A stretch of DNA of 64,000 bases, from the NCBI RefSeq assembly GCF_017874735.1, contig NZ_JAGGLV010000016.1:1-64000 (forward strand), read 5' to 3'. Both the position numbers and the translations under genes were made by a program. This document shows positions 16,709-24,006 of this stretch, in pieces. Every line of letters begins with the position of its first letter. Within the stretch, counting starts at the first letter, position 1. Origin of the DNA: Paenibacillus silagei (GTDB lineage Bacteria > Bacillota > Bacilli > Paenibacillales > Paenibacillaceae). The notes beneath the pieces were generated by a model. It saw nothing but the letters and a program-made list of their open reading frames with translations. It searched no databases and was not told the DNA's origin.

Positions 16709-17680
16709 ATGCGCCGCAAGGATGTCAGCTATGCGAAATTCGGCTATATCTTTACTTTTCCATTTGTACTTGCCTTTCTGATTTTTTCGCTGTACCCGAT
16801 TCTGTATACAGCAGTCATCGGGTTCACGGATATGAAGGGGCTCATTCCGAAGCCTATACATATCCTTGATAACCCGTTCCAGAACTTCAAGGATCTCCTG
16901 TTCGATAATGTTTCATTCCGCAAGTCCCTGATCAATACCTTCCTCCTGTGGATTACCAACTTTATTCCTCAGATGGCCCTTGCGCTTTTGCTGACCGCCT
17001 GGTTCACGAACAAGCGTCTGAACGTCAAAGGACAAGGCTTGTTCAAGGTTCTGCTCTATATGCCGAATATCATCACTGCAAGTACGATTGCCGTGCTGTT
17101 CAGTACATTGTTCGCATATCCTATGGGTCCGGTCAACAGCCTGTTTCAGATGCTGGGCTGGAGCGATTCTCCAATCTTCTTCCTGCAGGATAAGACGACA
17201 GCCCGCGGCATTATCGCCTTCATCCAGTTCTGGATGTGGTACGGGAACACGATGATCGTCCTGATTGCAGGCGTAATGGGGATTAACCCGGCGCTGTTCG
17301 AGTCGGCGGCGATTGACGGCGCGAACGGGTTCCAGACCTTCTTCCGGATCACCCTGCCGAGTCTGCGTACCATCCTGCTGTTCACCCTGATTACCTCGAT
17401 GGTCGGCGGTCTGACCATGTTCGATATTCCGCAATTATTCCTGGCGGGCGGACCGGATGACTCTACGCTTACTACGTCCATGTTCATCTACGGGCAGGCG
17501 TTCAAGGGCAGCTACATGTATAACCGTGCTGCAGCCGCGAGTATGATCATGTTCCTGATTTCTGCTGTACTGTCCGGCCTCCTGTTCTACGTGATGCGTG
17601 ACCGGGACGCAGCCAAGTTGAAGAAGATCCAAAAACAAACACACAGAAATGCTGCCCAGGCAGCGGCTAGGGAGGTGTAA
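16709..17680 (+). CDS. Sugar ABC permease, MalF/UgpA type
   Basis: 323 residues with six predicted helices and the BPD_transp_1 coupling loop ESAAIDGANGFQTFFRITLPSLR (EAA motif) near residue 195-220, which contacts the ATPase. It pairs with the following permease to form the membrane channel. AGAGGTGAG precedes the ATG. The second permease gene starts 3 bp after the stop. No ATPase gene is present, so a shared MsmX-like ATPase elsewhere is inferred. Confidence 0.85.
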   Translation: MRRKDVSYAKFGYIFTFPFVLAFLIFSLYPILYTAVIGFTDMKGLIPKPIHILDNPFQNFKDLLFDNVSFRKSLINTFLLWITNFIPQMALALLLTAWFTNKRLNVKGQGLFKVLLYMPNIITASTIAVLFSTLFAYPMGPVNSLFQMLGWSDSPIFFLQDKTTARGIIAFIQFWMWYGNTMIVLIAGVMGINPALFESAAIDGANGFQTFFRITLPSLRTILLFTLITSMVGGLTMFDIPQLFLAGGPDDSTLTTSMFIYGQAFKGSYMYNRAAAASMIMFLISAVLSGLLFYVMRDRDAAKLKKIQKQTHRNAAQAAAREV

Positions 17681-17683
17681 TCC

Positions 17684-18538
17684 ATGGAGAAGAATCGGGA
17701 AAGCAGTAAAGTCACCCAAACTGTCAACAAGACGATTATCTACGTGGTTTGCATCGCTTTGGCAGTACTCAGCATTTTGCCGTTCTGGATTATGTTCGTG
17801 AACGCTACACGCTCTACACCGGAGATTCAGAGCGGACTTTCCTTGCTCCCTTCGAGCCACATGATGGGCAATCTGAAGGTGCTGCTCGACAAGAGCTTTG
17901 ATCCACTGCAAGGCTTCATGAACTCCTTCATTATTGCCAGCGGTGCAACACTCTGTACGGTCTACTTCTCCTCACTGGCTGCTTACGGACTGGTAACCTA
18001 CAGCTGGAAGCTGCGGGGTGCATTCTTCACCTTCATTATGTGCGTGATGATGATTCCTTCCCAAGCCAGTGCGATCGGCTTCTATCAATTCATGTATAAG
18101 CTGCACTGGACCAACAACTTCCTTCCGCTGATCTTGCCGGCCATTGCAGCGCCTGCAGTGGTGTTCTTCATGCGTCAATACCTGCTTGCTACACTATCCA
18201 TTGAGATCGTAGAGGCAGCCCGTGTAGACGGATCTGGCGAGTTCCGTACCTTTAACCGGATTATTATGCCACTGATGATGCCGGCCATTGCGACACAAGC
18301 CATTTTTGCTTTTGTAGCCAACTGGAACAACTTGTTCATGCCGTTAATCCTCCTTACTCAGAAGGAGAAATATACGATGCCTATCATGGTCAGCTTATTG
18401 CGCGGGGATATCTACAAGACGGAATTCGGCTCCATCTATATGGGGCTGGCGCTGACCGCATTGCCGCTGTTCGTAGTCTACTTCCTGCTGTCCCGTTATA
18501 TTATCGCAGGTGTAGCACTGGGCGGAGTCAAAGAATAA
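17684..18538 (+). CDS. Sugar ABC permease, MalG/UgpE type
   Basis: 284 residues, six helices, EAA loop EIVEAARVDGSGEFRTFNR about residues 180-200. It forms the heterodimeric importer with the upstream permease. The ribosome site GGGAGGTG lies within the end of the previous gene, indicating coupling. A terminator follows directly. Confidence 0.85.
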   Translation: MEKNRESSKVTQTVNKTIIYVVCIALAVLSILPFWIMFVNATRSTPEIQSGLSLLPSSHMMGNLKVLLDKSFDPLQGFMNSFIIASGATLCTVYFSSLAAYGLVTYSWKLRGAFFTFIMCVMMIPSQASAIGFYQFMYKLHWTNNFLPLILPAIAAPAVVFFMRQYLLATLSIEIVEAARVDGSGEFRTFNRIIMPLMMPAIATQAIFAFVANWNNLFMPLILLTQKEKYTMPIMVSLLRGDIYKTEFGSIYMGLALTALPLFVVYFLLSRYIIAGVALGGVKE

Positions 18539-18569
18539 CCGGATCAGGATAGCTGTGAAGACAAACCAT

Positions 18570-18616
18570 ACTGCAGAGAAGGTCCATTCCGGTGGATCAT
18601 TCTACTGCAGTTTTTT
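18570..18616 (+). terminator. Rho-independent terminator
   Basis: ACTGCAGAGAA..TCCA pairs with TGGA..ATTCTaCTGCAGT and runs into TTTTTT. It ends the first sugar ABC operon. Confidence 0.75.
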
Positions 18617-18687
18617 GTATGCGGTTGGTTGAATGAACAGCCGGCATCGGGTAATGTTGAAGGATCAGCGGATAGGGGGAAGCAGGA

Positions 18688-19176
18688 GTGAAAATCGGAT
18701 TGTTAATTATTGATCTGCAAGAGGTCCATGTCAGCGGGGTGGAGCAGAAGGAGATTGACCGTGCCTGCGAGTATATCAATTATGTCTCCGGGCTGTTGCG
18801 GGCCAAGGGCCATGCCGTGATTCATATTCAGGACATTGAAGGGATGCAGCCCTCTGAGGAAGCGAAGTTCGCGATCATCCCCGGAATTGAGATTCAGGAG
18901 ACGGATTTCAACGTGAAGAAGGAATACTCGAATGCCTTTTGGAAGACGGATCTGGAAAAGCTTGTGCGGGAGCAAGGCATCGATCTGCTGATTCTCTCCG
19001 GCTATGCCGCCGAGCATTGCGTTCTGTTCACCTATAACGGGGCTGCCGAAAGGGGAATCAAGGCGGTGCTGCTGCAAAATGGGATTCTAAGCTCTCATCA
19101 GGATGTAATCACGGCGGCGTACAGGGACCGGAATCTGGTTTCGTATCCTGTGATTCAAGCGTTGGTGGAGTCTTAG
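18688..19176 (+). CDS. Isochorismatase-family cysteine hydrolase
   Basis: 162 residues with the catalytic triad of the family: Asp in LLIIDLQ (residue 9), Lys in NVKKEYSNAFW (about 75-85) and nucleophile Cys in GYAAEHCVLFT (about 112). Members hydrolyse small amides or isochorismate-like substrates, for example nicotinamidase-like enzymes. Length fits the shorter cysteine-hydrolase subgroup. GTG at 18688 has GGGGGAAG 6 bases upstream. It stands alone, with a long terminator-like hairpin after it. Confidence 0.8.
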   Translation: MKIGLLIIDLQEVHVSGVEQKEIDRACEYINYVSGLLRAKGHAVIHIQDIEGMQPSEEAKFAIIPGIEIQETDFNVKKEYSNAFWKTDLEKLVREQGIDLLILSGYAAEHCVLFTYNGAAERGIKAVLLQNGILSSHQDVITAAYRDRNLVSYPVIQALVES

Positions 19177-19181
19177 TTTTC

Positions 19182-19233
19182 AACAACAAGAAAGCCTCAA
19201 GCACCGTTTGGCGCTTGAGGCTTCCTTGTTGTT
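19182..19233. terminator. Long terminator-like hairpin
   Basis: AACAACAAG..AAGCCTCAAGC pairs with GCTTGAGGCTT..CTTGTTGTT. No long T-run follows, but the stem lies directly after a stop codon and before the tandem repeats. Confidence 0.55.
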
Positions 19234-19268
19234 TAGGGAATTATGATTTTCTTCTGTTGTGGATAAGT

Positions 19269-19482
19269 GGCGCGCAGGCTTGTAGCCCGAATGTATGCGA
19301 AAAACAGCATACATTTGCTGGCGCGCAGGCTTGTAGCCCGAATGTATGCGAAAAACAGCATACATTTGCTGGCGCGCGGGCTTGTAGCCGGAATGTATGC
19401 GAAAAACAGCATACATATGCTAGCGCGCAGGCTTGTAGCCCGAATGTATGCGAAAAACAACATACATTTGCTGGCGCGCAGG
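19269..19482. repeat. 51-bp tandem repeat array, locus 1 (four units plus 10 bp)
   Basis: Units begin at 19269, 19320, 19371 and 19422, with a 10-bp partial fifth at 19473, all at exactly 51 bp. Each unit holds GGCGCGCAGG and the perfect inverted repeat ATGTATGC-gaaaaaca-GCATACAT. Few substitutions separate the units, so the expansion is recent. Because 51 is a multiple of three, several frames stay open through the array on both strands, but no ribosome site or codon signal supports translation. The array lies between convergent genes, 70 bp after the LLM monooxygenase stop. Confidence 0.9.
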
Positions 19483-19555
19483 TAATCTCATTCACCCGCA
19501 GGGTGATTTTGTTCCGGAAAGGGTAAAATATTCCGGGTTAGAGTGAAGCCGGACT

Positions 19556-20632
19556 TTATTTCCCCTCAGTACGGGCTAACTCCGCATGCACAATAGGGGC
19601 AACCTTGGAGCCTAGCAGCTCGATGGCACGCAGGACCTCGCGGTGCGGCATGTATCCGACATTCACATGCAGGAAGAACCGGGTCACGCCGAGATTCTTA
19701 CGCAGCAGAATGATCTTCTCGGCGACATACTCTGCGTCACCGACATAAAGTGCTCCGCGTAAGCTGCGGGCATCGTCGAAGGCTGCGCGGTTGTAGGTTC
19801 CGCCCCAGCCCCGTTCGCGGCCGATGACATTCATCTGTGCTTGGGTGGACGGGTAGAACAAGGCCGCAGCCTGGTCGTTAGTTTCACCTACGAAGCCGTG
19901 GGAGTGTGTGGCGATCTGCAGTTTGTCCGGATTATGTCCGGCGCGTGCTGCGGCCTCCTTGTACAAGTTCACTAGCGGAGCGAACCGCTCCGGCATTCCG
20001 CCGATAATCGCGAAGGCGATAGGCAGACCAAGGGTTCCAGCCCGTACAGCGGATTCAGGATTACCGCCGCTGGCGATCCAGACCGGAAGCGGGTCCTGAA
20101 CAGCGCGTGGATAGACCGGCAGATTATTTATAGCCGGACGGTGCCCGCCGCGCCAGGTGACCTTCTCGGAGGCACGAATCGCCAGCAGCAGCTCCAGATT
20201 CTCCTCGAACAATTCATCGTAATCCTCCAGACTGTAACCGAACAGCGGGAAGGACTCAGTGAATGAACCGCGTCCGGCCATAATCTCTGCCCGGCCGTTC
20301 GAGAGGCCGTCCAGCGTAGCGAAAGCTTGGTAGACCCGCACCGGGTCATCCGAAGACAAGACGCTGACCGCACTGGTCAGTCTAATGCGCTTGGTTGTCG
20401 CTGCCGCTGCGGCGAGGACTACAGCCGGGGCACTCCCTGCATAATCCTTACGGTGATGCTCGCCTATTCCATATACGTCCAAGCCTACCTGGTCAGCGAG
20501 CACAATCTCCTCGACAGCTTCCCGCAGCCGTTCTGCATGGCTGATCGTCTGCCCCGTTACCGGGTCAGGTGTAGTCTCCAAAAACGTGCTTATCCCTATT
20601 TCCATAATCTTCTTCTCATCGGCCAAGTTCAT
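19556..20632 (-). CDS. LLM-class flavin-dependent monooxygenase (2I7G/Atu2307 type)
   Basis: 358 residues with a bacterial luciferase-like TIM barrel: GIGEHHRKDY (about 57-66), RAEIMAGRGSFTESFPLFGY (about 115-135) and VWIASGGNPESAVRAG. The pattern matches the LLM family often labelled Atu2307/SP_0267-type. It is expected to use reduced flavin to oxidise an unknown small molecule. The ATG at 20632 has AAAGGGG close upstream. A clear paralogue is encoded at 44650-45798. Both genes are followed on their 3' side by a 51-bp tandem repeat array. Confidence 0.8.
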   Translation of the reverse strand: MNLADEKKIMEIGISTFLETTPDPVTGQTISHAERLREAVEEIVLADQVGLDVYGIGEHHRKDYAGSAPAVVLAAAAATTKRIRLTSAVSVLSSDDPVRVYQAFATLDGLSNGRAEIMAGRGSFTESFPLFGYSLEDYDELFEENLELLLAIRASEKVTWRGGHRPAINNLPVYPRAVQDPLPVWIASGGNPESAVRAGTLGLPIAFAIIGGMPERFAPLVNLYKEAAARAGHNPDKLQIATHSHGFVGETNDQAAALFYPSTQAQMNVIGRERGWGGTYNRAAFDDARSLRGALYVGDAEYVAEKIILLRKNLGVTRFFLHVNVGYMPHREVLRAIELLGSKVAPIVHAELARTEGK

Positions 20633-20751
20633 CCGCCCCTTTCTTCATGTCATCATTCTACTATACTTTTTAATGTTTCTCAACTTTAGTAAGTGAAATG
20701 AGCGATTTTTGTTTTTTATTATTATCTACGAAAGACTCCGTGATTAGCAGA

Positions 20752-20796
20752 ACGCGCCAATGTAGGCGAAAAACCAAACACATTGGGCACGTACGA
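20752..20796. repeat. Single degenerate relative of the locus 1 repeat unit
   Basis: CGCGCCAATGTAGGCGAAAAAC followed by ACATTGGGC repeats the plan of the 19269 units: a CGCGC lead, then an inverted repeat (CCAATGT/ACATTGG) enclosing GCGAAAAAC. It lies on the 5' side of the LLM gene. Confidence 0.45.
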
Positions 20797-20820
20797 GGGT
20801 GCGGTCCACACTTGTTCTCA

Positions 20821-20856
20821 CGCCAAAGAGACCGGGTTGCCCCGGCCTCTTCGGCG
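20821..20856. terminator. Strong hairpin downstream of the holin-like toxin candidate
   Basis: CGCC-aa-AGAG-a-CCGGG pairs with CCCGG-c-CTCT-tc-GGCG around TTGC. Reading on the minus strand it follows the small toxin ORF, as terminators of type I toxin mRNAs do. No U-run follows on either strand. Confidence 0.5.
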
Positions 20857-20874
20857 GCCTGCTGTCTTCAGGAT

Positions 20875-20955
20875 TCAGGATTTATCCTTCTTGACGGCAA
20901 GCTGTACAATCATAATAACAAGAACGAGCAGTGCGATGAGCTGGTCTGTACTCAT
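20875..20955 (-). CDS. Holin-like toxin candidate, 26 residues
   Basis: The minus-strand ATG at 20955 opens a 26-residue peptide: a short polar start (MSTDQ), one hydrophobic helix (LIALLVLVIMIVQLAV) and a lysine-rich tail (KKDKS). This is the plan of the putative holin-like and Fst/TxpA-type type I toxins of Firmicutes, which insert in the membrane and are silenced by an antisense RNA. GGAGG lies 10-11 bases before the ATG, and the strong hairpin at 20821-20856 follows. The 3' untranslated region also carries a repeat-like stem-loop. An antisense RNA is inferred, not seen. It was found by reading the 650-bp gap between the LLM gene and arsB. Confidence 0.5.
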   Translation of the reverse strand: MSTDQLIALLVLVIMIVQLAVKKDKS

Positions 20956-21204
20956 GGTAGTCCGAACCTCCAATCCCGTAACAAGGATGGCTCTTTACGG
21001 ACCTGCATCTCCTCTCCAAGAAGCTGCTTCGTTCCCCTTAATCCAGCCTATGTATTCATACATACACTTAGTACTTAAGCATATAAATATTATTGCAGCA
21101 GACGGCTGCCGGTCGGGCGGTAATGTCTCTGAACAGGCTTGCGTAGCGCAGGTGAACCTTCCAGTAATTTTTATCTTGTACTTCGGATGAGGCTGCTTTA
21201 GTAT

Positions 21205-21228
21205 ATATAAATTGGCTTATATTTATAT
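21205..21228. promoter_or_regulatory. Inverted repeat before arsB, possible operator
   Basis: ATATAAAT (21205-21212) and ATTTATAT (21221-21228) are perfect 8-bp arms around an 8-bp centre, in the AT-rich stretch about 55-75 bp upstream of arsB. An ArsR-type repressor site is possible, but no arsR gene is in the window. Confidence 0.4.
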
Positions 21229-21281
21229 CTACTGTAAGGAGTGCATCAGGGAATGCTGCAGATCAAATGGGGGGCTGAATT

Positions 21282-22571
21282 ATGGTTGTGATAGCCTGCC
21301 TGATTTTTGTTGTGACTTTGGTTTTTGTGATCTGGCAGCCGCGGAATTTATCAATTGGCTGGTCCGCCTGCGGCGGGGCGATTCTCGCGCTTGCGGCAGG
21401 AGTGGTCAGTTTCGGGGATGTCCGTGATGTGACGCTGATTGTATGGAATGCAACGCTTGCTTTTGTAGCGATTATTCTAATTTCCTTAATTCTCGATCGT
21501 GTCGGCTTCTTCGAGTGGGCGGCGCTGCATATGGCGGCGGCGGCACGCGGCAACGGCACGCTGATGTTCATCTATGTGATTGTACTGGGTGCAGTCGTGG
21601 CGATGCTGTTCGCCAATGACGGGGCAGCGCTGATTCTGACGCCGATTGTGCTGGCGATGGTCCGGGCGCTGAATCTGGACGAGCGCAAAGTCTTTCCTTT
21701 TATTATTGCCAGCGGCTTCATTGCCGATACCACCTCGCTGCCGCTGACCGTCAGCAATCTGGTTAATATTGTCTCCGCCGATTTCTTCGGCATCACCTTC
21801 ATGCAGTATGCAGGACATATGTGGCTGCCTACCCTGTTCTCGCTTGGAGCAAGCATTCTGGTGTTATATCTGTACTTCCGCCGTAGCATCCCGAAGGAGT
21901 ATGATACCGCTGGCATGAAGCTTCCGGGAGATGCTATCAAGGACCAGCGGATGTTCCGCCTATCCTGGTTCGTACTTGCGCTTCTGGTAGCCGGATATTT
22001 CGTCAGTGAATTCCTGGACATTCCGGTATCCGTAGTAGCGGGAGTGATCGCAATCTGTTTCCTGCTGATGGCCCGCCGAAGTCCTTACGTGAAAACGATG
22101 GAAGTGGTCAAGGGGGCGCCTTGGGCGATTGTTTTCTTCTCCATTGGCATGTACGTGGTGGTGTATGGACTGCGTAATGCGGGACTGACGGATGTGCTCG
22201 CAGAGATGATCAGCGGAATTGCTAAGCACGGGCTGTTCGCAGCCACGATGGGGATGGGCTTCCTAGCCGCGCTGCTCTCCTCGGTGATGAATAATCTGCC
22301 GACCGTGCTGATCGGGGCGCTGGCCATTGATACCGCACATGCCGCGGGTCTGGTGAAGGAGGCTCTGATCTACGCCAATGTTATCGGTTCGGATCTGGGC
22401 CCGAAGATTACACCGATTGGTTCACTGGCCACGCTGCTGTGGCTGCACGTGCTGTCCGGCAAGGGTGTGAAGATCTCCTGGGGCTCCTATTTCAAAATAG
22501 GGATTATCCTGACGGTTCCCACACTGTTCATCACGTTGCTCGGTCTATATTTGGAGCTGAAGTGGCTCTAA
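21282..22571 (+). CDS. arsB: Arsenite efflux permease ArsB
   Basis: 429 residues, the usual ArsB length, with about 12 helices and conserved phrases LFANDGAALILTPIVLAM (about 105-122), SGFIADTTSLPLTVSNLVN and MNNLPTVLIGALAID. It exports arsenite or antimonite across the membrane using the proton gradient. GGGGGG lies 9 bases before the ATG. Neither arsR nor arsC is adjacent, which is unusual for this gene; related citrate/anion-type permeases are an alternative, but the motifs fit ArsB well. A terminator follows. Confidence 0.85.
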   Translation: MVVIACLIFVVTLVFVIWQPRNLSIGWSACGGAILALAAGVVSFGDVRDVTLIVWNATLAFVAIILISLILDRVGFFEWAALHMAAAARGNGTLMFIYVIVLGAVVAMLFANDGAALILTPIVLAMVRALNLDERKVFPFIIASGFIADTTSLPLTVSNLVNIVSADFFGITFMQYAGHMWLPTLFSLGASILVLYLYFRRSIPKEYDTAGMKLPGDAIKDQRMFRLSWFVLALLVAGYFVSEFLDIPVSVVAGVIAICFLLMARRSPYVKTMEVVKGAPWAIVFFSIGMYVVVYGLRNAGLTDVLAEMISGIAKHGLFAATMGMGFLAALLSSVMNNLPTVLIGALAIDTAHAAGLVKEALIYANVIGSDLGPKITPIGSLATLLWLHVLSGKGVKISWGSYFKIGIILTVPTLFITLLGLYLELKWL

Positions 22572-22631
22572 TCAGAGACCTGGTAAACGAACCGGGGGCC
22601 ACGATCCCGTGTACAATTCATAATATAGAAG

Positions 22632-22665
22632 GAGCGGTGCAGACCTAGTCTGACCGCTCTTTTTT
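22632..22665 (+). terminator. Rho-independent terminator of arsB
   Basis: GAGCGGT-g-CAGAC pairs with GTCTG-ACCGCTC and ends in a T-run of seven to eight. Confidence 0.8.
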
Positions 22666-22681
22666 CGACATCTAAGGCAGA

Positions 22682-23890
22682 TCATTCCTTCTTCTTGCCC
22701 TGTCCCTGCTCCTGCTGCTCCGGGTACTTCACCACAGGCCATTTCACCTTGCGCAGGGCGTTCATCAGCTCCGGCCCGGCATGCAGATTGCTGCTGACCA
22801 GCTCATGGGGCGTGAGCGCCATCCACTGGTTGAGGGAGACGTCGGCGAACCGGTCGCTCTTGAACATTTCCAGGAACCAGAGCGTCTCTGTGCCGGTATT
22901 CTGAACATAATGCCCCTGGGCAAAAGGCACATAGCCGACATCCCCGGCTCTTACATTGAAAGTGCGCGCATCTCCGTTGCCTCCGAAGACGGTCATTCGT
23001 CCTTGCCCGCTGAGGTAATACTGCCACTCGTCATTGTTCGGATGCCAGTGCAGCTCCCGCATCGCCCCAGGCTCAATCTCTACCAGGGCTGCGGCGATAT
23101 TCCGTGAGACGGGGAAATTGCTGGAGTCGACAATCCGCACACTGCCTCCCGGGGTCTTGAGCGGCGGCTGGGCCATCAGCCGATGCTTGAAGCTCAGCGG
23201 AATCTCCCCGTAAGGCGATTCGATCCGCTGGCTCGCAATTGGACCTGGCACCTGGTCCTGATAGATGTACACCTGTTCCTTGGGAAGATAGGCGAAGGCG
23301 GATTCAGGTACGCCGAAGTTCGCGGACAGGACTTCACGCGGCGTATGGGCGAACCAGTCGGAGATGGACAGGGTGTTCAGATCCGAGAAGCCTCCGTCGT
23401 CGAACACAAGCAGGAATTCACATCCCTCAGCCAGACCCTGAATGGAATGCGGGATGCCTGGAGGGAAATACCACAGATCGCCGGGGCCGACATCGGCGAT
23501 GAAGTTGCGGCCATTCTGGTCCACAGCTGTAATCCTTGCGCTGCCCAGCAGCATGTAGGACCATTCTGCCTGCTGATGCCAGTGCAGCTCACGTACGCCG
23601 CCCGGCGTCAGGCTCATATTCACCCCCGCAAGCGTAGTGGCTACCGGCAGCTCCCTGACTGTCACCTCACGGGACCAGCCGCCATGATTCAGCTGCATGT
23701 GGGCGTCGGAGAACGAGAACTTCAGATTCGGGATCAGCCCGTTGTCCGTGACCGGAGGAACGAACATGTCGGGATTCTCCCGGTCACGCATGACGTCACG
23801 TGGACCCAGGTCGATATTGCCTGCACCGTCACTGCGTATGGGCTGGGGGATGACGGGCTGGCCTGGAGAACGGGGATGCTCAGGATTCAT
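22682..23890 (-). CDS. Bicupin oxalate decarboxylase homologue with variant lid
   Basis: 402 residues with two cupin domains. Mn ligands are intact in both: H103, H105, E109, H148 and H281, H283, E288, H327 (ELHWHQQAEW and HWHPNNDEW). R100, R278 and E341 also match B. subtilis OxdC positions R92, R270 and E333 with an 8-residue offset. The N-terminal lid, SENST in OxdC with catalytic Glu162, reads SDLNT here (169-173), so the acidic residue is Asp170. It may still convert oxalate to formate and CO2, but altered activity or oxidase-like behaviour is possible. Start at 23890 has AAAGGAG at 8 bases; no signal peptide. Confidence 0.8.
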   Translation of the reverse strand: MNPEHPRSPGQPVIPQPIRSDGAGNIDLGPRDVMRDRENPDMFVPPVTDNGLIPNLKFSFSDAHMQLNHGGWSREVTVRELPVATTLAGVNMSLTPGGVRELHWHQQAEWSYMLLGSARITAVDQNGRNFIADVGPGDLWYFPPGIPHSIQGLAEGCEFLLVFDDGGFSDLNTLSISDWFAHTPREVLSANFGVPESAFAYLPKEQVYIYQDQVPGPIASQRIESPYGEIPLSFKHRLMAQPPLKTPGGSVRIVDSSNFPVSRNIAAALVEIEPGAMRELHWHPNNDEWQYYLSGQGRMTVFGGNGDARTFNVRAGDVGYVPFAQGHYVQNTGTETLWFLEMFKSDRFADVSLNQWMALTPHELVSSNLHAGPELMNALRKVKWPVVKYPEQQEQGQGKKKE

Positions 23891-24006
23891 CACATAGGCT
23901 CCTTTCTGGAACGCACAGCATTTCAAGAAAATATATGCGCAAATGTGATAATATTTGACTACCGGACAAAGATCCGTACGATAATCAGAGAGCAGGGTTA
24001 GAACCA

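Noticed and set aside
19215..19526. Coding frames running through the 51-bp array on both strands
   Set aside because: They are open only because the period is divisible by three and the unit lacks stops; no ribosome site or protein-like composition.
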